In this document: positions 53,813-62,108 of the stretch, in pieces
How positions within the stretch are numbered: the first letter of the stretch is position 1
Layout of the letters: each line of letters starts with the position of its first letter
The notes under the pieces: generated by a model
Databases searched by the model: none
What the model saw: the letters and a program-made list of their open reading frames with translations, nothing else
Told to the model about the DNA's origin: nothing
Source of the DNA: Cellvibrionaceae bacterium
GTDB lineage: Bacteria; Pseudomonadota; Gammaproteobacteria; Pseudomonadales; Cellvibrionaceae
DNA: 62,108 nucleotides
NCBI GenBank assembly: GCA_025800365.1
Contig: JAOXRT010000124.1
Span: forward strand, 1 to 62,108
Direction: 5' to 3'
Program-made: the position numbers and the translations under genes

Positions 53813-54349
53813 ATGCTGCATTTAGTCTTAGGCGGTGCCCGCTCGGGCAAAAGCCGGTATAGCGAATCCATTGCCAGATCCCTCGAATCGGCCGGGCGAG
53901 AGGTCTTCTATATTGCCACCGCCAATAGCTCCCAAAACGATCTTGAGATGACCCAGCGAATCGAACAACACCAACAGATGCGCCCCCGTCACTGGCAGCT
54001 TATAGAAACAAAGACAGCTTTAGCCCAGACACTAGAATCGCTAAATCGAGCCAATGTCATCGTTTTGGTGGACTGCTTGACGCTTTGGCTGAGCAATTGT
54101 TTGCTCCACCAAGACCAAGGCCTTTGGCAGAGGGAAAAACAACAGCTGCTAAGCTGTCTAGACCACTTCGAAGGACAACTGCTAATGGTTAGCAATGAAG
54201 TTGGACAAGGCTTGGTCCCGATGGATAAATTGGCCCGAGTATTTGTTGACGAATCAGGCTGGTTACATCAAGATCTTGCCCAAATTTGCGACCAGGTAAG
54301 CTTCGTCACCGCCGGTATACCGCAGCAACTTAAGCCCCAGCAAAAATAG
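53813..54349 (+). CDS. cobU: Adenosylcobinamide kinase / guanylyltransferase
   Basis: 178 residues. Walker A GGARSGKS at residues 7-14, VDCLTLWLSN with the second phosphate motif, and SNEVGQGLVPMD. Phosphorylates adenosylcobinamide and attaches GMP, yielding the substrate for CobS. First of the rightward cobU-cobT-cobC-cobS operon. Confidence 0.95.
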   Translation: MLHLVLGGARSGKSRYSESIARSLESAGREVFYIATANSSQNDLEMTQRIEQHQQMRPRHWQLIETKTALAQTLESLNRANVIVLVDCLTLWLSNCLLHQDQGLWQREKQQLLSCLDHFEGQLLMVSNEVGQGLVPMDKLARVFVDESGWLHQDLAQICDQVSFVTAGIPQQLKPQQK

Positions 54350-54403
54350 TTAAAGTCCTACAAGGCCTCTATAAGCCCAGTATCAACACAAGAAAAACCA
54401 CTC

Positions 54404-55501
54404 ATGCCTGAAACTCATTATTGGTTTGACCAAGACATCGCTCCGCCTTCGAACGATAAGCGAATAAAAGCCGAACAACATCAATCGCAACTGACCAAGC
54501 CAGCAGGTTCATTAAGCAAGCTAGAGGCACTGGCTATTGAATTGGCCGCCCAGCAAAACACTAACACGCCGACCATTCGAGCTCCGCAAATAACCGTGTT
54601 TGCTGCTGACCATGGTATTGCAGAACAAGGGGTCTCGGCATTTCCGCAGTCAGTCACCGCACAGATGGTCAGCAACTTTATCGCCGGTGGAGCCGCGATC
54701 AGTGTTTTGGCGAAGCAGTTTGATGCGCAATTGGAAGTGGTAAATCTCGGCACCTGCTATCCGATCCCTCAACAAATGGGCAGCGAACAAGAATCTTCTC
54801 AGCGATTGCACAATGCCGTTATTGCAAGCTCCACCGCCGATTTTTCAAATCAAGCCGCTATGAGCAGCGAGCAAGCGCAACAAGCCATGCAAGAAGGTGC
54901 AAATGCCCTAGATAGAGCCTCACTTGAATGCACCTTATTTATTGGTGGCGAAATGGGTATTGCTAACACCAGTAGCGCAGCGGCTCTAGCGGCAGTGCTG
55001 TTGAATAAAGACGTCAGCGAAGTGTGCGGTTACGGGACCGGCATTAGTGAAGATGCCAAGTCTCATAAGGCCAAGCTGATCAATGCAGGAGTGCAACGCT
55101 TTACTGAAAAAGCTAAATCACAGAGTCTAAACGATCGTCAGCAAGCCTTGCTCGCTCTAGAGGAGCTAGGTGGTTTTGAAATTGCTGCTTTATGTGGGGC
55201 TTATATCAGGGCCGCTCAATTGGGCAAAAGCATATTACTCGATGGCGTCATAAGTAGTGTTGCAGCACTGCTGGCATGCAAGATAAATCCAGCCGTTATG
55301 CAGTATTTGCTGGCCAGCCACCTCTCCGCCGAAGTTGCCCATAAGTCCATTCTCGACAGCTTAAGTTTAACGCCACTGCTAGAGTGGAATATGCGCCTAG
55401 GAGAAGGTAGCGGTGCGGCATTGTGTATTGGCCTATTGGAAAGCGCCTGCCAAATTCACAACAATATGGCCACCTTCGCTGAAGCGGGCGTGAGCCAATA
55501 A
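54404..55501 (+). CDS. cobT: Nicotinate-nucleotide:dimethylbenzimidazole phosphoribosyltransferase
   Basis: 365 residues. PAGSLSKLEALAIELAAQQ, the AADHGI segment and the C-terminal LGEGSGAAL with the catalytic glutamate identify CobT. Makes alpha-ribazole phosphate, the lower ligand of cobalamin. Its stop overlaps the next start (TAATG). Confidence 0.95.
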   Translation: MPETHYWFDQDIAPPSNDKRIKAEQHQSQLTKPAGSLSKLEALAIELAAQQNTNTPTIRAPQITVFAADHGIAEQGVSAFPQSVTAQMVSNFIAGGAAISVLAKQFDAQLEVVNLGTCYPIPQQMGSEQESSQRLHNAVIASSTADFSNQAAMSSEQAQQAMQEGANALDRASLECTLFIGGEMGIANTSSAAALAAVLLNKDVSEVCGYGTGISEDAKSHKAKLINAGVQRFTEKAKSQSLNDRQQALLALEELGGFEIAALCGAYIRAAQLGKSILLDGVISSVAALLACKINPAVMQYLLASHLSAEVAHKSILDSLSLTPLLEWNMRLGEGSGAALCIGLLESACQIHNNMATFAEAGVSQ

Positions 55502-56103
55502 TGAAAACCAGTATTCGTTTATTGCGCCATGGTATTTGCGAAGGTGGCAATATTTTTCGGGGACATTGGGATAGCCCTTTATCTAGCGAAGGGCATCAAC
55601 AAATGCTAGCTGCCTGTGCAGAACTGCAAGATATTGATGTTATTATTAGCTCTCCACTTCAAAGGTGTCGGCAAGTTGCAGAGGAATTAGCACAGCAGTA
55701 TAGCAATTCAGACTTGCTAATCGAGGAAGGTTTAAAAGAAATCAACTTTGGCGATTGGGAGGGAGCTAATATCGATGCGCTCATGGAAAGCCAACAATCC
55801 CAACTAGAAGCGTTTTGGAGCGACCCTGTATCGAACAGCCCTCCTAATGGAGAAACAATGGTCGACTTCAATCAAAGAGTTTGCCAAGCCTGGCACAATA
55901 TTTTGCGGCAATACCAACACAAACAAATCTTATTGATCAGCCATGGTGGTGTTATTCGCTGCATACTCGCCGATGTTTTGGGTATGTCGCTAAGGCCGCT
56001 GTCTCGAATTAGTGTGCCTCACGCCTGCTTAAGTCAAATCGATATTTTTCATGAAGCAGGAAAACCAGACTGGCCGCAGTTAATCAGTCACGGATTAAAT
56101 TAA
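55501..56103 (+). CDS. cobC: Alpha-ribazole phosphatase (histidine phosphatase)
   Basis: 200 residues of the phosphoglycerate-mutase-like fold: LLRHGICEGG (catalytic His), SSPLQRCRQVAEEL, and SHGGVIRCI (second His). By context it removes the 5' phosphate from alpha-ribazole or cobalamin phosphate. Translationally coupled to cobT. Confidence 0.88.
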   Translation: MKTSIRLLRHGICEGGNIFRGHWDSPLSSEGHQQMLAACAELQDIDVIISSPLQRCRQVAEELAQQYSNSDLLIEEGLKEINFGDWEGANIDALMESQQSQLEAFWSDPVSNSPPNGETMVDFNQRVCQAWHNILRQYQHKQILLISHGGVIRCILADVLGMSLRPLSRISVPHACLSQIDIFHEAGKPDWPQLISHGLN

Positions 56104-56143
56104 GTTTGACCACTTTTATCACCTGTTTTTAATAGGGCTCCAT

Positions 56144-56917
56144 ATGGAACGAGTTTCGGGATTTGGACGCAGTTTAGCCATCGCCTTTATGTTTTTAAGC
56201 CGCATCCCCATGCCGCACTTAAAGGAATACAAAATTGAAGACCAGCGTCGATCCGGCCTTCTCTTTCCCTTGGTAGGATTATTACTCGGCGCCCTTCTCG
56301 CTGTACTAAGCCTATTTTTATCAAGCCAATTTCCTGCGAGTGTCAGCGCCGCCATCCTACTTTGTGCTTGGGTTTTTATAACAGGTGGCTTGCATATCGA
56401 TGGTTTAGCGGATTCAGCCGATGCCTGGCTTGGCGGCTTGGGCGATAAGAGTCGCAGCCTGGCCATTATGAAAGACCCACGCTGCGGTAGCGGCGCTGTA
56501 TTTACCGTGATCTGTTTATTGTTACTTAAATATGGTGCGCTGCTACATTTGTTCCAGCAGAGTGACACTGAGTCAAGCAACTTAGCCAGCAGCCTAATCA
56601 TCATCCTTATGTTGGGCCGCTGTTCGGCAATAGCTGTTTTTAGGTTCTGCCCCTACGTGAGTGAATCTGGCTCAGCTTTAGGCTTTTTAGATTTGAAGAA
56701 AACCAATGTAATCAACTTAGCCCTCTTAATTTATCTAAGCCTGTTTGTACTGCTCTGGCCCGCAGGTTTTACCGAGCTAGCTATATTACCGTTTATCTGG
56801 CTAGGCCTTCGCCATTTAATGATGAGTAGGATTGGTGGCTGCACCGGCGATACAGCCGGGGCCAGTGTAGAAATTATCGAGGCCGCAGCACTGGTTTTGC
56901 TTTGTAGCGCCGGCTAA
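56144..56917 (+). CDS. cobS: Adenosylcobinamide-GDP ribazoletransferase (cobalamin synthase)
   Basis: 257 residues with about six hydrophobic helices. FLSRIPMP near the start, HIDGLADSADAWLGG with the conserved acidic cluster, MKDPRCGSGA and IGGCTGDTAGA are diagnostic. Joins the lower ligand to adenosylcobinamide-GDP at the inner membrane. Last gene of the rightward operon; 26 bases separate it from the convergent cobQ. Confidence 0.95.
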   Translation: MERVSGFGRSLAIAFMFLSRIPMPHLKEYKIEDQRRSGLLFPLVGLLLGALLAVLSLFLSSQFPASVSAAILLCAWVFITGGLHIDGLADSADAWLGGLGDKSRSLAIMKDPRCGSGAVFTVICLLLLKYGALLHLFQQSDTESSNLASSLIIILMLGRCSAIAVFRFCPYVSESGSALGFLDLKKTNVINLALLIYLSLFVLLWPAGFTELAILPFIWLGLRHLMMSRIGGCTGDTAGASVEIIEAAALVLLCSAG

Positions 56918-56943
56918 GTAAATTCAAAACTCAATGTATAGCT

Positions 56944-58452
56944 TTACATTGATAGTAAGTCTCTGCCAGCTTCGCGTTGCTCCAAGGCCTCAAGAGTACT
57001 TTGGGCTAAACGTTCAATTTCTTGCTCGCGAAACTCCAAATAATTAAACGCTTCGGCAGATTCCAAACCGGCCCATTGCAACAACTGTTCAAGGGCCGAA
57101 CTTTCATTAAACAATCCGTGCAAATAGGTTCCCAATATTTGTCCGTCAGCAGAGCGAAAGCCCTCTAGCTCTAGCCCCTGGTCAGCCTCTAATTCAAACA
57201 ACGGGCTCTGCTTTAAATCAGCGCCAGTACTCTTACCCATATGGATTTCATAGCCGCTGATCGCAATATCGCTAGCAAAGAAACGTCCTTGACGATTATT
57301 CAGCTCTTTACGCTCATAAAGTTCGGTATCCATATCGATCAAGCCAAAAGCTGCACATTTCCCCGCTGCACTCTCGACGCCCAGCGGATCATTAATACTA
57401 TTACCCAGCATTTGGTAACCGCCACATATCCCCAAAAGCTTTCCGCCATAGCGAAGGTGTCGTTTAATGACATCTTCCCAACCTTGTTCACGTAAATAAG
57501 CTAAATCAGAACGTACTGACTTCGAGCCAGGAATAATCAACAAATCACATTCTTCCAAACTCGACTTTAAATCAACAAAGCTAAGCTCTACCTGCGGATG
57601 CAAAGCAAGAGGATCGAAATCGGTATGGTTTGAAATTTTAGGCAGAACAAGTACAGAGACTTTTAAGTTATCCGTGGCTTTTCTTTGCTGTTTAACGCTT
57701 ATCGCGTCTTCGGCCTCTAGGTGAAAGTGATGTAAATAGGGAATAACTGCTAAAACGGGTTTACCGGTTTTTTCTTCCAACCATTCTAAGCCCGGTTCAA
57801 GTAAAGCAATATCACCACGAAAGCGATTGATCACAAATCCGACCACACGTTGTTGCTCAGTTTCACTTAACAACGCTAGCGTTCCTACTAAGTGAGCAAA
57901 TACTCCTCCCTTATCGATATCGGCTATGAGAATAACCGGGCAATCGACGGCCTCGGCAAAACCCATATTAGCAATATCACCCTCACGCAAATTAACTTCC
58001 GCTGGGCTTCCAGCTCCTTCTACAAACAGCCATTGATAGCTATTTTGTAAGCGCGCAAAAGATTCCAAAACCGCTTGCTTCGCGGTGCTTTTATAATGGT
58101 GATAATCTAAGGCCTGCATATCACCAATGGAATGACCTTGCACAATAACCTGGGCGCCGGTGTCCGTACTGGGCTTTAGCAAAACCGGATTCATATCGCT
58201 ATGGGCTGGCACCCTAGCCGCTTCTGCCTGTACCGCTTGTGCGCGACCTATCTCGCCACCATCTTCAGTGACTGCGCTATTCAAGGCCATATTTTGTGGC
58301 TTAAATGGCGCGATAGATTTGCCTTGATTGGAAAATATCCGACATAGCGCCGCCACCATGGTGCTCTTACCCGCATCCGAGGTGGTCCCCTGCACCATCA
58401 GGGCAGAGCTGCTAAATTTCTTAAGATCCAGCTTCACTGAGTTACCACTCAA
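56944..58452 (-). CDS. cobQ: Adenosylcobyric acid synthase
   Basis: 502 residues. N-terminal ATP-binding domain ([15 protein letters not shown], near 20) and C-terminal triad glutamine amidotransferase with the nucleophile in [10 protein letters not shown] and the final His in YLHGLFN. Amidates four carboxylates of the corrin ring. The start is either TTG at 58452, which overlaps cobO by 11 bases, or GTG at 58437, which has a better-spaced GAGTGG; the latter gives 497 residues. Confidence 0.95.
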   Translation of the reverse strand: MSGNSVKLDLKKFSSSALMVQGTTSDAGKSTMVAALCRIFSNQGKSIAPFKPQNMALNSAVTEDGGEIGRAQAVQAEAARVPAHSDMNPVLLKPSTDTGAQVIVQGHSIGDMQALDYHHYKSTAKQAVLESFARLQNSYQWLFVEGAGSPAEVNLREGDIANMGFAEAVDCPVILIADIDKGGVFAHLVGTLALLSETEQQRVVGFVINRFRGDIALLEPGLEWLEEKTGKPVLAVIPYLHHFHLEAEDAISVKQQRKATDNLKVSVLVLPKISNHTDFDPLALHPQVELSFVDLKSSLEECDLLIIPGSKSVRSDLAYLREQGWEDVIKRHLRYGGKLLGICGGYQMLGNSINDPLGVESAAGKCAAFGLIDMDTELYERKELNNRQGRFFASDIAISGYEIHMGKSTGADLKQSPLFELEADQGLELEGFRSADGQILGTYLHGLFNESSALEQLLQWAGLESAEAFNYLEFREQEIERLAQSTLEALEQREAGRDLLSM

Positions 58453-59044
58453 TACCTTTTTGAGCTTTGATACCCGCCTGAAATGCGTGCTTTACGGCTT
58501 TTATTTCACTATAGGTATCACAGGCATCTTGCAGATATTTCTTTGCTCCACGCCCTGTGATAATCACACTTTGTTTTTCTGGCCTATTGGCAATGGTCTC
58601 TAGTACTTCATCTTTATCTAACCATTTATAATTTAAGGCGTAGGTCATCTCATCCAACAACACCAAATGTATATCCGGGTTGTTAAATGCCGATTTAGCT
58701 TCTTGCCAAACCTTTTGGGCGGCAAGCTTATCTTTTTCATCATCCTGAGTTTCCCAGGTAAACCCTGTGCCCATGACATGAAAATCTACGTCGGGCATAT
58801 TCTCCAACATGTTACGCTCGCCGCACTCCCAGGTACCTTTGATAAATTGCACTACAGCTACTTTATAACCGTGGCCTAGCGCCCTAAGCACGGTACCAAA
58901 GCCTGAACTACTCTTGCCTTTACCGTCACCACTTAGCACTATAAAAACGCCCTTATCTTCCTGAGCCCTAGCAACACCAGCATCTACGATTTCCTTGCGC
59001 TGTTGCATACGCTTTTTATGGCGCTGTTCTTTTTCTTCAGTCAT
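58442..59044 (-). CDS. cobO: Cob(I)yrinic acid a,c-diamide adenosyltransferase
   Basis: 200 residues, BtuR/CobO family. P-loop [23 protein letters not shown] (the segment shown starts near residue 37), VVQFIKGTW and [10 protein letters not shown]. Transfers adenosyl from ATP to Co(I) corrinoids. Between btuF and cobQ in the leftward set. Confidence 0.94.
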   Translation of the reverse strand: MTEEKEQRHKKRMQQRKEIVDAGVARAQEDKGVFIVLSGDGKGKSSSGFGTVLRALGHGYKVAVVQFIKGTWECGERNMLENMPDVDFHVMGTGFTWETQDDEKDKLAAQKVWQEAKSAFNNPDIHLVLLDEMTYALNYKWLDKDEVLETIANRPEKQSVIITGRGAKKYLQDACDTYSEIKAVKHAFQAGIKAQKGIEW

Positions 59045-59077
59045 TTTTAATCACCCAACTAGTTTGACTCAATACTT

Positions 59078-59968
59078 TTAATTAGCCTTTCGCTGCCGCA
59101 CAGATGACAGCTGTTCGCATAATATGCTTGCGCCCTCTAGCAAACGAGGGGAATGCCTTTGAATTAGATCTGGAGGAACAAAAAACAAATAATTATTTTT
59201 CACCGCACTCAAGCTAGGCCACTGCTTCCACTCATCCAGCCATTCTGGTCTCTCTTCACCCATTCCACTTGCGACGATAACATCTGGGTTTTTACGCAGC
59301 ACGGTTTCGACACTGAGCTTTGGCGCGATACTCTTAGCATCGCGAAATACATTTCGCCCACCACATAAATCGATAACATCACTGACAATGCTTTGGCCAT
59401 TTAGGCTTTGTAGCGGTTGATTCCAAACCTGATAGAAAACCGAAACTTTATCTTGCGATTCATATTGCCTTTTTAACTGCGCCAGCTGTTCTCGAAACTT
59501 TGCAACCTTATCAGTACCTGCTTTGCTCGCTGTCAATCGAGTTATATCTTCCATCAGGGTGGCAATATCTTCTAGTGTCTTGGGCTCAGAATAATAAACC
59601 TGAAACCCTAGCTCTTCGAGCTGCTTAAGGTGCTTCTCGGAGTTTCCACTTTTCCATGCCAATATCAGGTCGGGATTCAATCGCACCACCGCCTCAACAT
59701 TAACACCGGTATAGCCCCCGACTCTGGGTAAAGCCTTGGCCGCCTCTGGGTAATTGCTATAGTCAACTGCAGCAACGAGTCGATCTCCCACGCCTACCTC
59801 GTAAACGACTTCTACCAGATGCGGTGCCAAAGCAACAATTCTTTTGGCGGGCGCAGCTAAAGGCGGTAGTTCATTGGCCCAGACAGCCTTAGGCATCAGT
59901 TGAAACAGCAATAGTGAGAGCAACAAGTATCTTCTTAAGTCACAGAAAGGCAATCGCTTGAAATTCAT
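59078..59968 (-). CDS. btuF: Cobalamin-binding periplasmic protein BtuF
   Basis: 296 residues from the ATG at 59968, which overlaps the stop of btuD (ATGA); a longer reading adds six residues within btuD. Signal peptide (about 1-31). Fold of class III binding proteins: RIVALAPHLVEVVYEVGVGDRLVA, VGGYTGVNVEAVVRLNPDLILAW and a long helix between lobes. Delivers cobalamin or cobinamide to BtuCD. Substrate by context. Confidence 0.88.
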   Translation of the reverse strand: MNFKRLPFCDLRRYLLLSLLLFQLMPKAVWANELPPLAAPAKRIVALAPHLVEVVYEVGVGDRLVAAVDYSNYPEAAKALPRVGGYTGVNVEAVVRLNPDLILAWKSGNSEKHLKQLEELGFQVYYSEPKTLEDIATLMEDITRLTASKAGTDKVAKFREQLAQLKRQYESQDKVSVFYQVWNQPLQSLNGQSIVSDVIDLCGGRNVFRDAKSIAPKLSVETVLRKNPDVIVASGMGEERPEWLDEWKQWPSLSAVKNNYLFFVPPDLIQRHSPRLLEGASILCEQLSSVRQRKAN

Positions 59969-60786
59969 AAATACACCGCGGGGCAATCTTGATTCGGATG
60001 TTGAACAACGTTCACATCGACGTTATAAACTTCACTGAGCATGGATTCAGTGCATACTTCCCAAGGCTTGCCATTGGCCCGAAGTCGGCCTTTATCCAAA
60101 AGTAAAATGCGATCAGCGTATTGGCAGGCCAAATTCAAATCATGCAAAACTAGAATAAGTACCGCATTGTTTTCAGCTCTTTGACGACAAGCCTCTAACA
60201 ACATTTTTTGGTGGCTCAGGTCTAATGAGCTATTGGGCTCATCCAAAAAAACATATTGAGGTAGGTAATTGGATGACGGCCAAGCTTGAGCGAAAACTCT
60301 GGCCAACTGAGCCCGCTGTTGCTCACCACCAGATAGCTGAGTATATATACGATCACGATAATCGTAGCAATCGAAGGCCTTCATAGCCTTATGACAAACA
60401 TCTTGATCATAGCTACTGCCGGTCGCAAATGGCATTCTACCCATCTCCACAACCTCAGAGACGGAAAAGGGAAAATTCAGGCCGGTATGCTGGGACAAGA
60501 CCGCCAAGTTTTGCGCTCTCTGTGATAGTTCTAGCTGATCAATTTCTTGCTCATGAATATAGACAGCGCCCTTCGAAGGCTTGAGCTCCCCGGACATTGT
60601 CTTTAATAAACTGGATTTGCCTGCGCCATTAGGACCAATGATCACGACTAACTCACCCGCACAGGCCGAAAAGCTAATGTCCTTTAGCACCTCAATACCA
60701 GAGCGAATCAGAGATACATGCTGTGCCTCGAAACAGGCGAATTGCTTCAATGGCACTTCACTACTTTCGTGCAATGAGCTGTTCAT
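59965..60786 (-). CDS. btuD: Cobalamin ABC importer ATP-binding protein BtuD
   Basis: 273 residues. Walker A IIGPNGAGKSSLL, signature LSGGEQQRAQLARVF, Walker B YVFLDEPNSSLD, H-loop LVLHDLN. The sequence resembles HmuV/BtuD ATPases. Start overlaps the btuC stop. Heme as alternative substrate is possible from the family, but flanking cob genes favour B12. Confidence 0.88.
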   Translation of the reverse strand: MNSSLHESSEVPLKQFACFEAQHVSLIRSGIEVLKDISFSACAGELVVIIGPNGAGKSSLLKTMSGELKPSKGAVYIHEQEIDQLELSQRAQNLAVLSQHTGLNFPFSVSEVVEMGRMPFATGSSYDQDVCHKAMKAFDCYDYRDRIYTQLSGGEQQRAQLARVFAQAWPSSNYLPQYVFLDEPNSSLDLSHQKMLLEACRQRAENNAVLILVLHDLNLACQYADRILLLDKGRLRANGKPWEVCTESMLSEVYNVDVNVVQHPNQDCPAVYL

Positions 60787-61796
60787 AGTATCTTTTGGCG
60801 ATTATTGCGTAATAAAATCAGAAAAAACGGAGCGCCTAGCAAAGCTGTTAAAACTCCAACTGGCAATTCCGTTGGCAAAACAACGGTGCGCGCTAGAGTA
60901 TCAGCCATCAATAATAATAAGGCACCACCCAAGGCCGAATTTATAATCAAAAATCGATGATCAGGGCCTACCAATAAGCGCATGATATGAGGCACAACCA
61001 AGCCAATAAAGCTGATAATACCCGCCAAGGCTACAGACAAACCCAAGCCAGCAGCAACCAGAAATACAACCAGCAGCTTCAAGCCATCAACATTCACCCC
61101 CAAGTGCCTTGCCTCAGATTCACCCAAGAGTAATGCGTTTAGCTTTTTAGCATTTATCTGTAACAAGAAAAGAACGATGCCTAACAGAACAAACATCGCC
61201 CAGCGCTGCATGCTACTGCTACCAGATAGATTTCCCATTTGCCAAATACTGATTCTTCTTAGCTGCTCATTATCTGAGTAGAATTCACTGAAACTCGATA
61301 TAGCGCCTGCAAGTGCACTCACTGCAATACCTGCCAGCAGCATCATGGCAACAGATGTTCCATAATCACCCAAAGACAATCGATAGACCAAGAAGCTTGC
61401 TAAGGCACCACCGAGAAAGGCGCTTATCGCGATTAATAGAAAGCTAGCCGGAATATCAAATACTGCCGCCGCGAACACAATACATAAGCTGGCCCCCATC
61501 GAAGCACCTGCACTCACGCCAATCAAACTCGGATCTGCAAGAGGGTTTCGAAACAAACCCTGGCTTGCAGTGCCGCAGCTTGCCAGCATAGCACCAACCA
61601 GTAAGGCCAGTAGCAAACGCGGCAAGCGGATGTCTCGGATGATAAGTTGTTCGGTATTATTCGCCTTGCCAAGCAAAGCGTGTAGCGCATCAGAAATGGA
61701 AGAAGGCTCTGTACCGATACAGAGCGCCAGAAGGGAAAGGGGCAGTAGAAGAATCAACTGCAAATAGAGAGTTCGCTTTGCGGTTTCTCTATGCAT
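60783..61796 (-). CDS. btuC: Cobalamin ABC importer permease BtuC
   Basis: 337 residues, FecCD family, about ten helices. RLPRLLLALLVGAMLASCGTASQGLFRNPLADPSLIGVSAGA (only the family pattern RLPR and NPLADP-GVSAGA matter) and FIGLVVPHIMRLLVGPDHR near the end are typical. ATG follows AAGGT. Pairs with BtuD and BtuF. Confidence 0.88.
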   Translation of the reverse strand: MHRETAKRTLYLQLILLLPLSLLALCIGTEPSSISDALHALLGKANNTEQLIIRDIRLPRLLLALLVGAMLASCGTASQGLFRNPLADPSLIGVSAGASMGASLCIVFAAAVFDIPASFLLIAISAFLGGALASFLVYRLSLGDYGTSVAMMLLAGIAVSALAGAISSFSEFYSDNEQLRRISIWQMGNLSGSSSMQRWAMFVLLGIVLFLLQINAKKLNALLLGESEARHLGVNVDGLKLLVVFLVAAGLGLSVALAGIISFIGLVVPHIMRLLVGPDHRFLIINSALGGALLLLMADTLARTVVLPTELPVGVLTALLGAPFFLILLRNNRQKIL

Positions 61797-61834
61797 ACCT
61801 TCTATACCCCATACTTACTCGTCCTTCTAAAACC

Positions 61835-62108
61835 CTACAAGCTTAATTTAAAGCCCGCGTAAACCGCCGCGCCAGAAGAGTTATAGCTACTAACCTCTTG
61901 ATAGTCTTCATCAAAGGCATTTTCAGCTCTCACAAACAAATCAACATGCTCGGTAGCTGCCCAACGTAACGATACATCTAGGACTTGGTAGTCATCAAGC
62001 TCGACCGAACTATCGCGCTGGCCTGCCACGTGGCGGAAGTTACTGCTAAATACCACACTATTATCCCAAAAACGATAATCTAAACCGGCGTTAAATAACA
62101 CTCTAGGA
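61835..62108 (-). CDS. btuB: TonB-dependent receptor, C-terminal part (BtuB-like), cut by the window edge
   Basis: Only the last 90 or so residues are present. They form barrel strands (LFNAGLDYRFWDN, YQVLDVSLRWAATEHVDLFVRAENAFDEDYQEVSSY, written in part) and end in a family-typical Leu-Ser-Leu strand. The frame stays open to the right end, so the real start lies outside. Upstream of btuCDF and in the same direction, therefore probably the vitamin B12 receptor. Its likely riboswitch would be outside the window. Confidence 0.75.
   Translation of the reverse strand, partial: PRVLFNAGLDYRFWDNSVVFSSNFRHVAGQRDSSVELDDYQVLDVSLRWAATEHVDLFVRAENAFDEDYQEVSSYNSSGAAVYAGFKLSL

Overview
The window is a stretch of chromosome from a free-living, probably marine gammaproteobacterium. 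The Acc, AroQ, DsbD, Pol II, EttA and LapD types, the long TonB-dependent receptor and the dispersed hairpin repeats all suggest the Cellvibrionales/Spongiibacteraceae neighbourhood, but that placement is inference from gene content. Genes are densely packed. I see no rRNA, tRNA, CRISPR array, phage or intact insertion sequence.

Layout. 0-9 kb: a palindromic repeat at the very start, a PAS-GGDEF-EAL protein, DNA polymerase II, a DUF2333 protein, a PCu(A)C copper chaperone with a hairpin over its ribosome binding site, a LapD-type c-di-GMP receptor and a TPR lipoprotein. 9-18 kb: dsbD, then aroQ-accB-accC (a classic housekeeping cluster), a YceI protein, and an overlapping peptidase/NatA/NatB operon. 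18-25 kb: the valine (isobutyryl-CoA) catabolic operon mmsA, acyl-CoA dehydrogenase, enoyl-CoA hydratase, 3-hydroxyisobutyryl-CoA hydrolase and mmsB, with a divergent AraC regulator. A pair of structurally matched hairpin elements lies inside the operon. 25-30 kb: an overlapping GAF-PAS-GGDEF-EAL and haem-type Tll0287-GGDEF pair, plus two small envelope proteins.

29.7-40.4 kb is the most unusual part. A four-gene overlapping operon places a periplasmic Lys/Glu-rich protein and a TPR plus beta-barrel outer-membrane protein between an RstB-like kinase and an RstA-like regulator. Next to it are a CpxRA-like pair, a secreted basic protein in the cpxP position, and a secreted acetoacetate-decarboxylase-fold protein. 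Last comes a three-gene module built on a PrtD-type ABC protein with an eroded ATPase. Two copies of a near-identical RstA-box-like site, one by the kinase operon and one before the ABC module, suggest a single regulon.

40.5-51 kb: a DUF3144 protein, a carotenoid oxygenase, ettA, then a phoD-HAD phosphatase-paraoxonase-like operon divergent from a TetR gene and followed by a TonB-dependent receptor. Related palindromes occur in both control regions, so this may be a TetR-controlled system for taking up and stripping an organophosphate or lactone-type compound.

51-62 kb: a TIGR01777 epimerase, a CBS-GGDEF cyclase and the cobalamin region. cobU-cobT-cobC-cobS run rightward and converge on the leftward set btuB (partial)-btuC-btuD-btuF-cobO-cobQ. 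These cover uptake, corrinoid adenosylation, amidation and nucleotide-loop assembly; the aminopropanol-attachment enzymes are not in the window. Five c-di-GMP proteins in 62 kb point to heavy second-messenger signalling.
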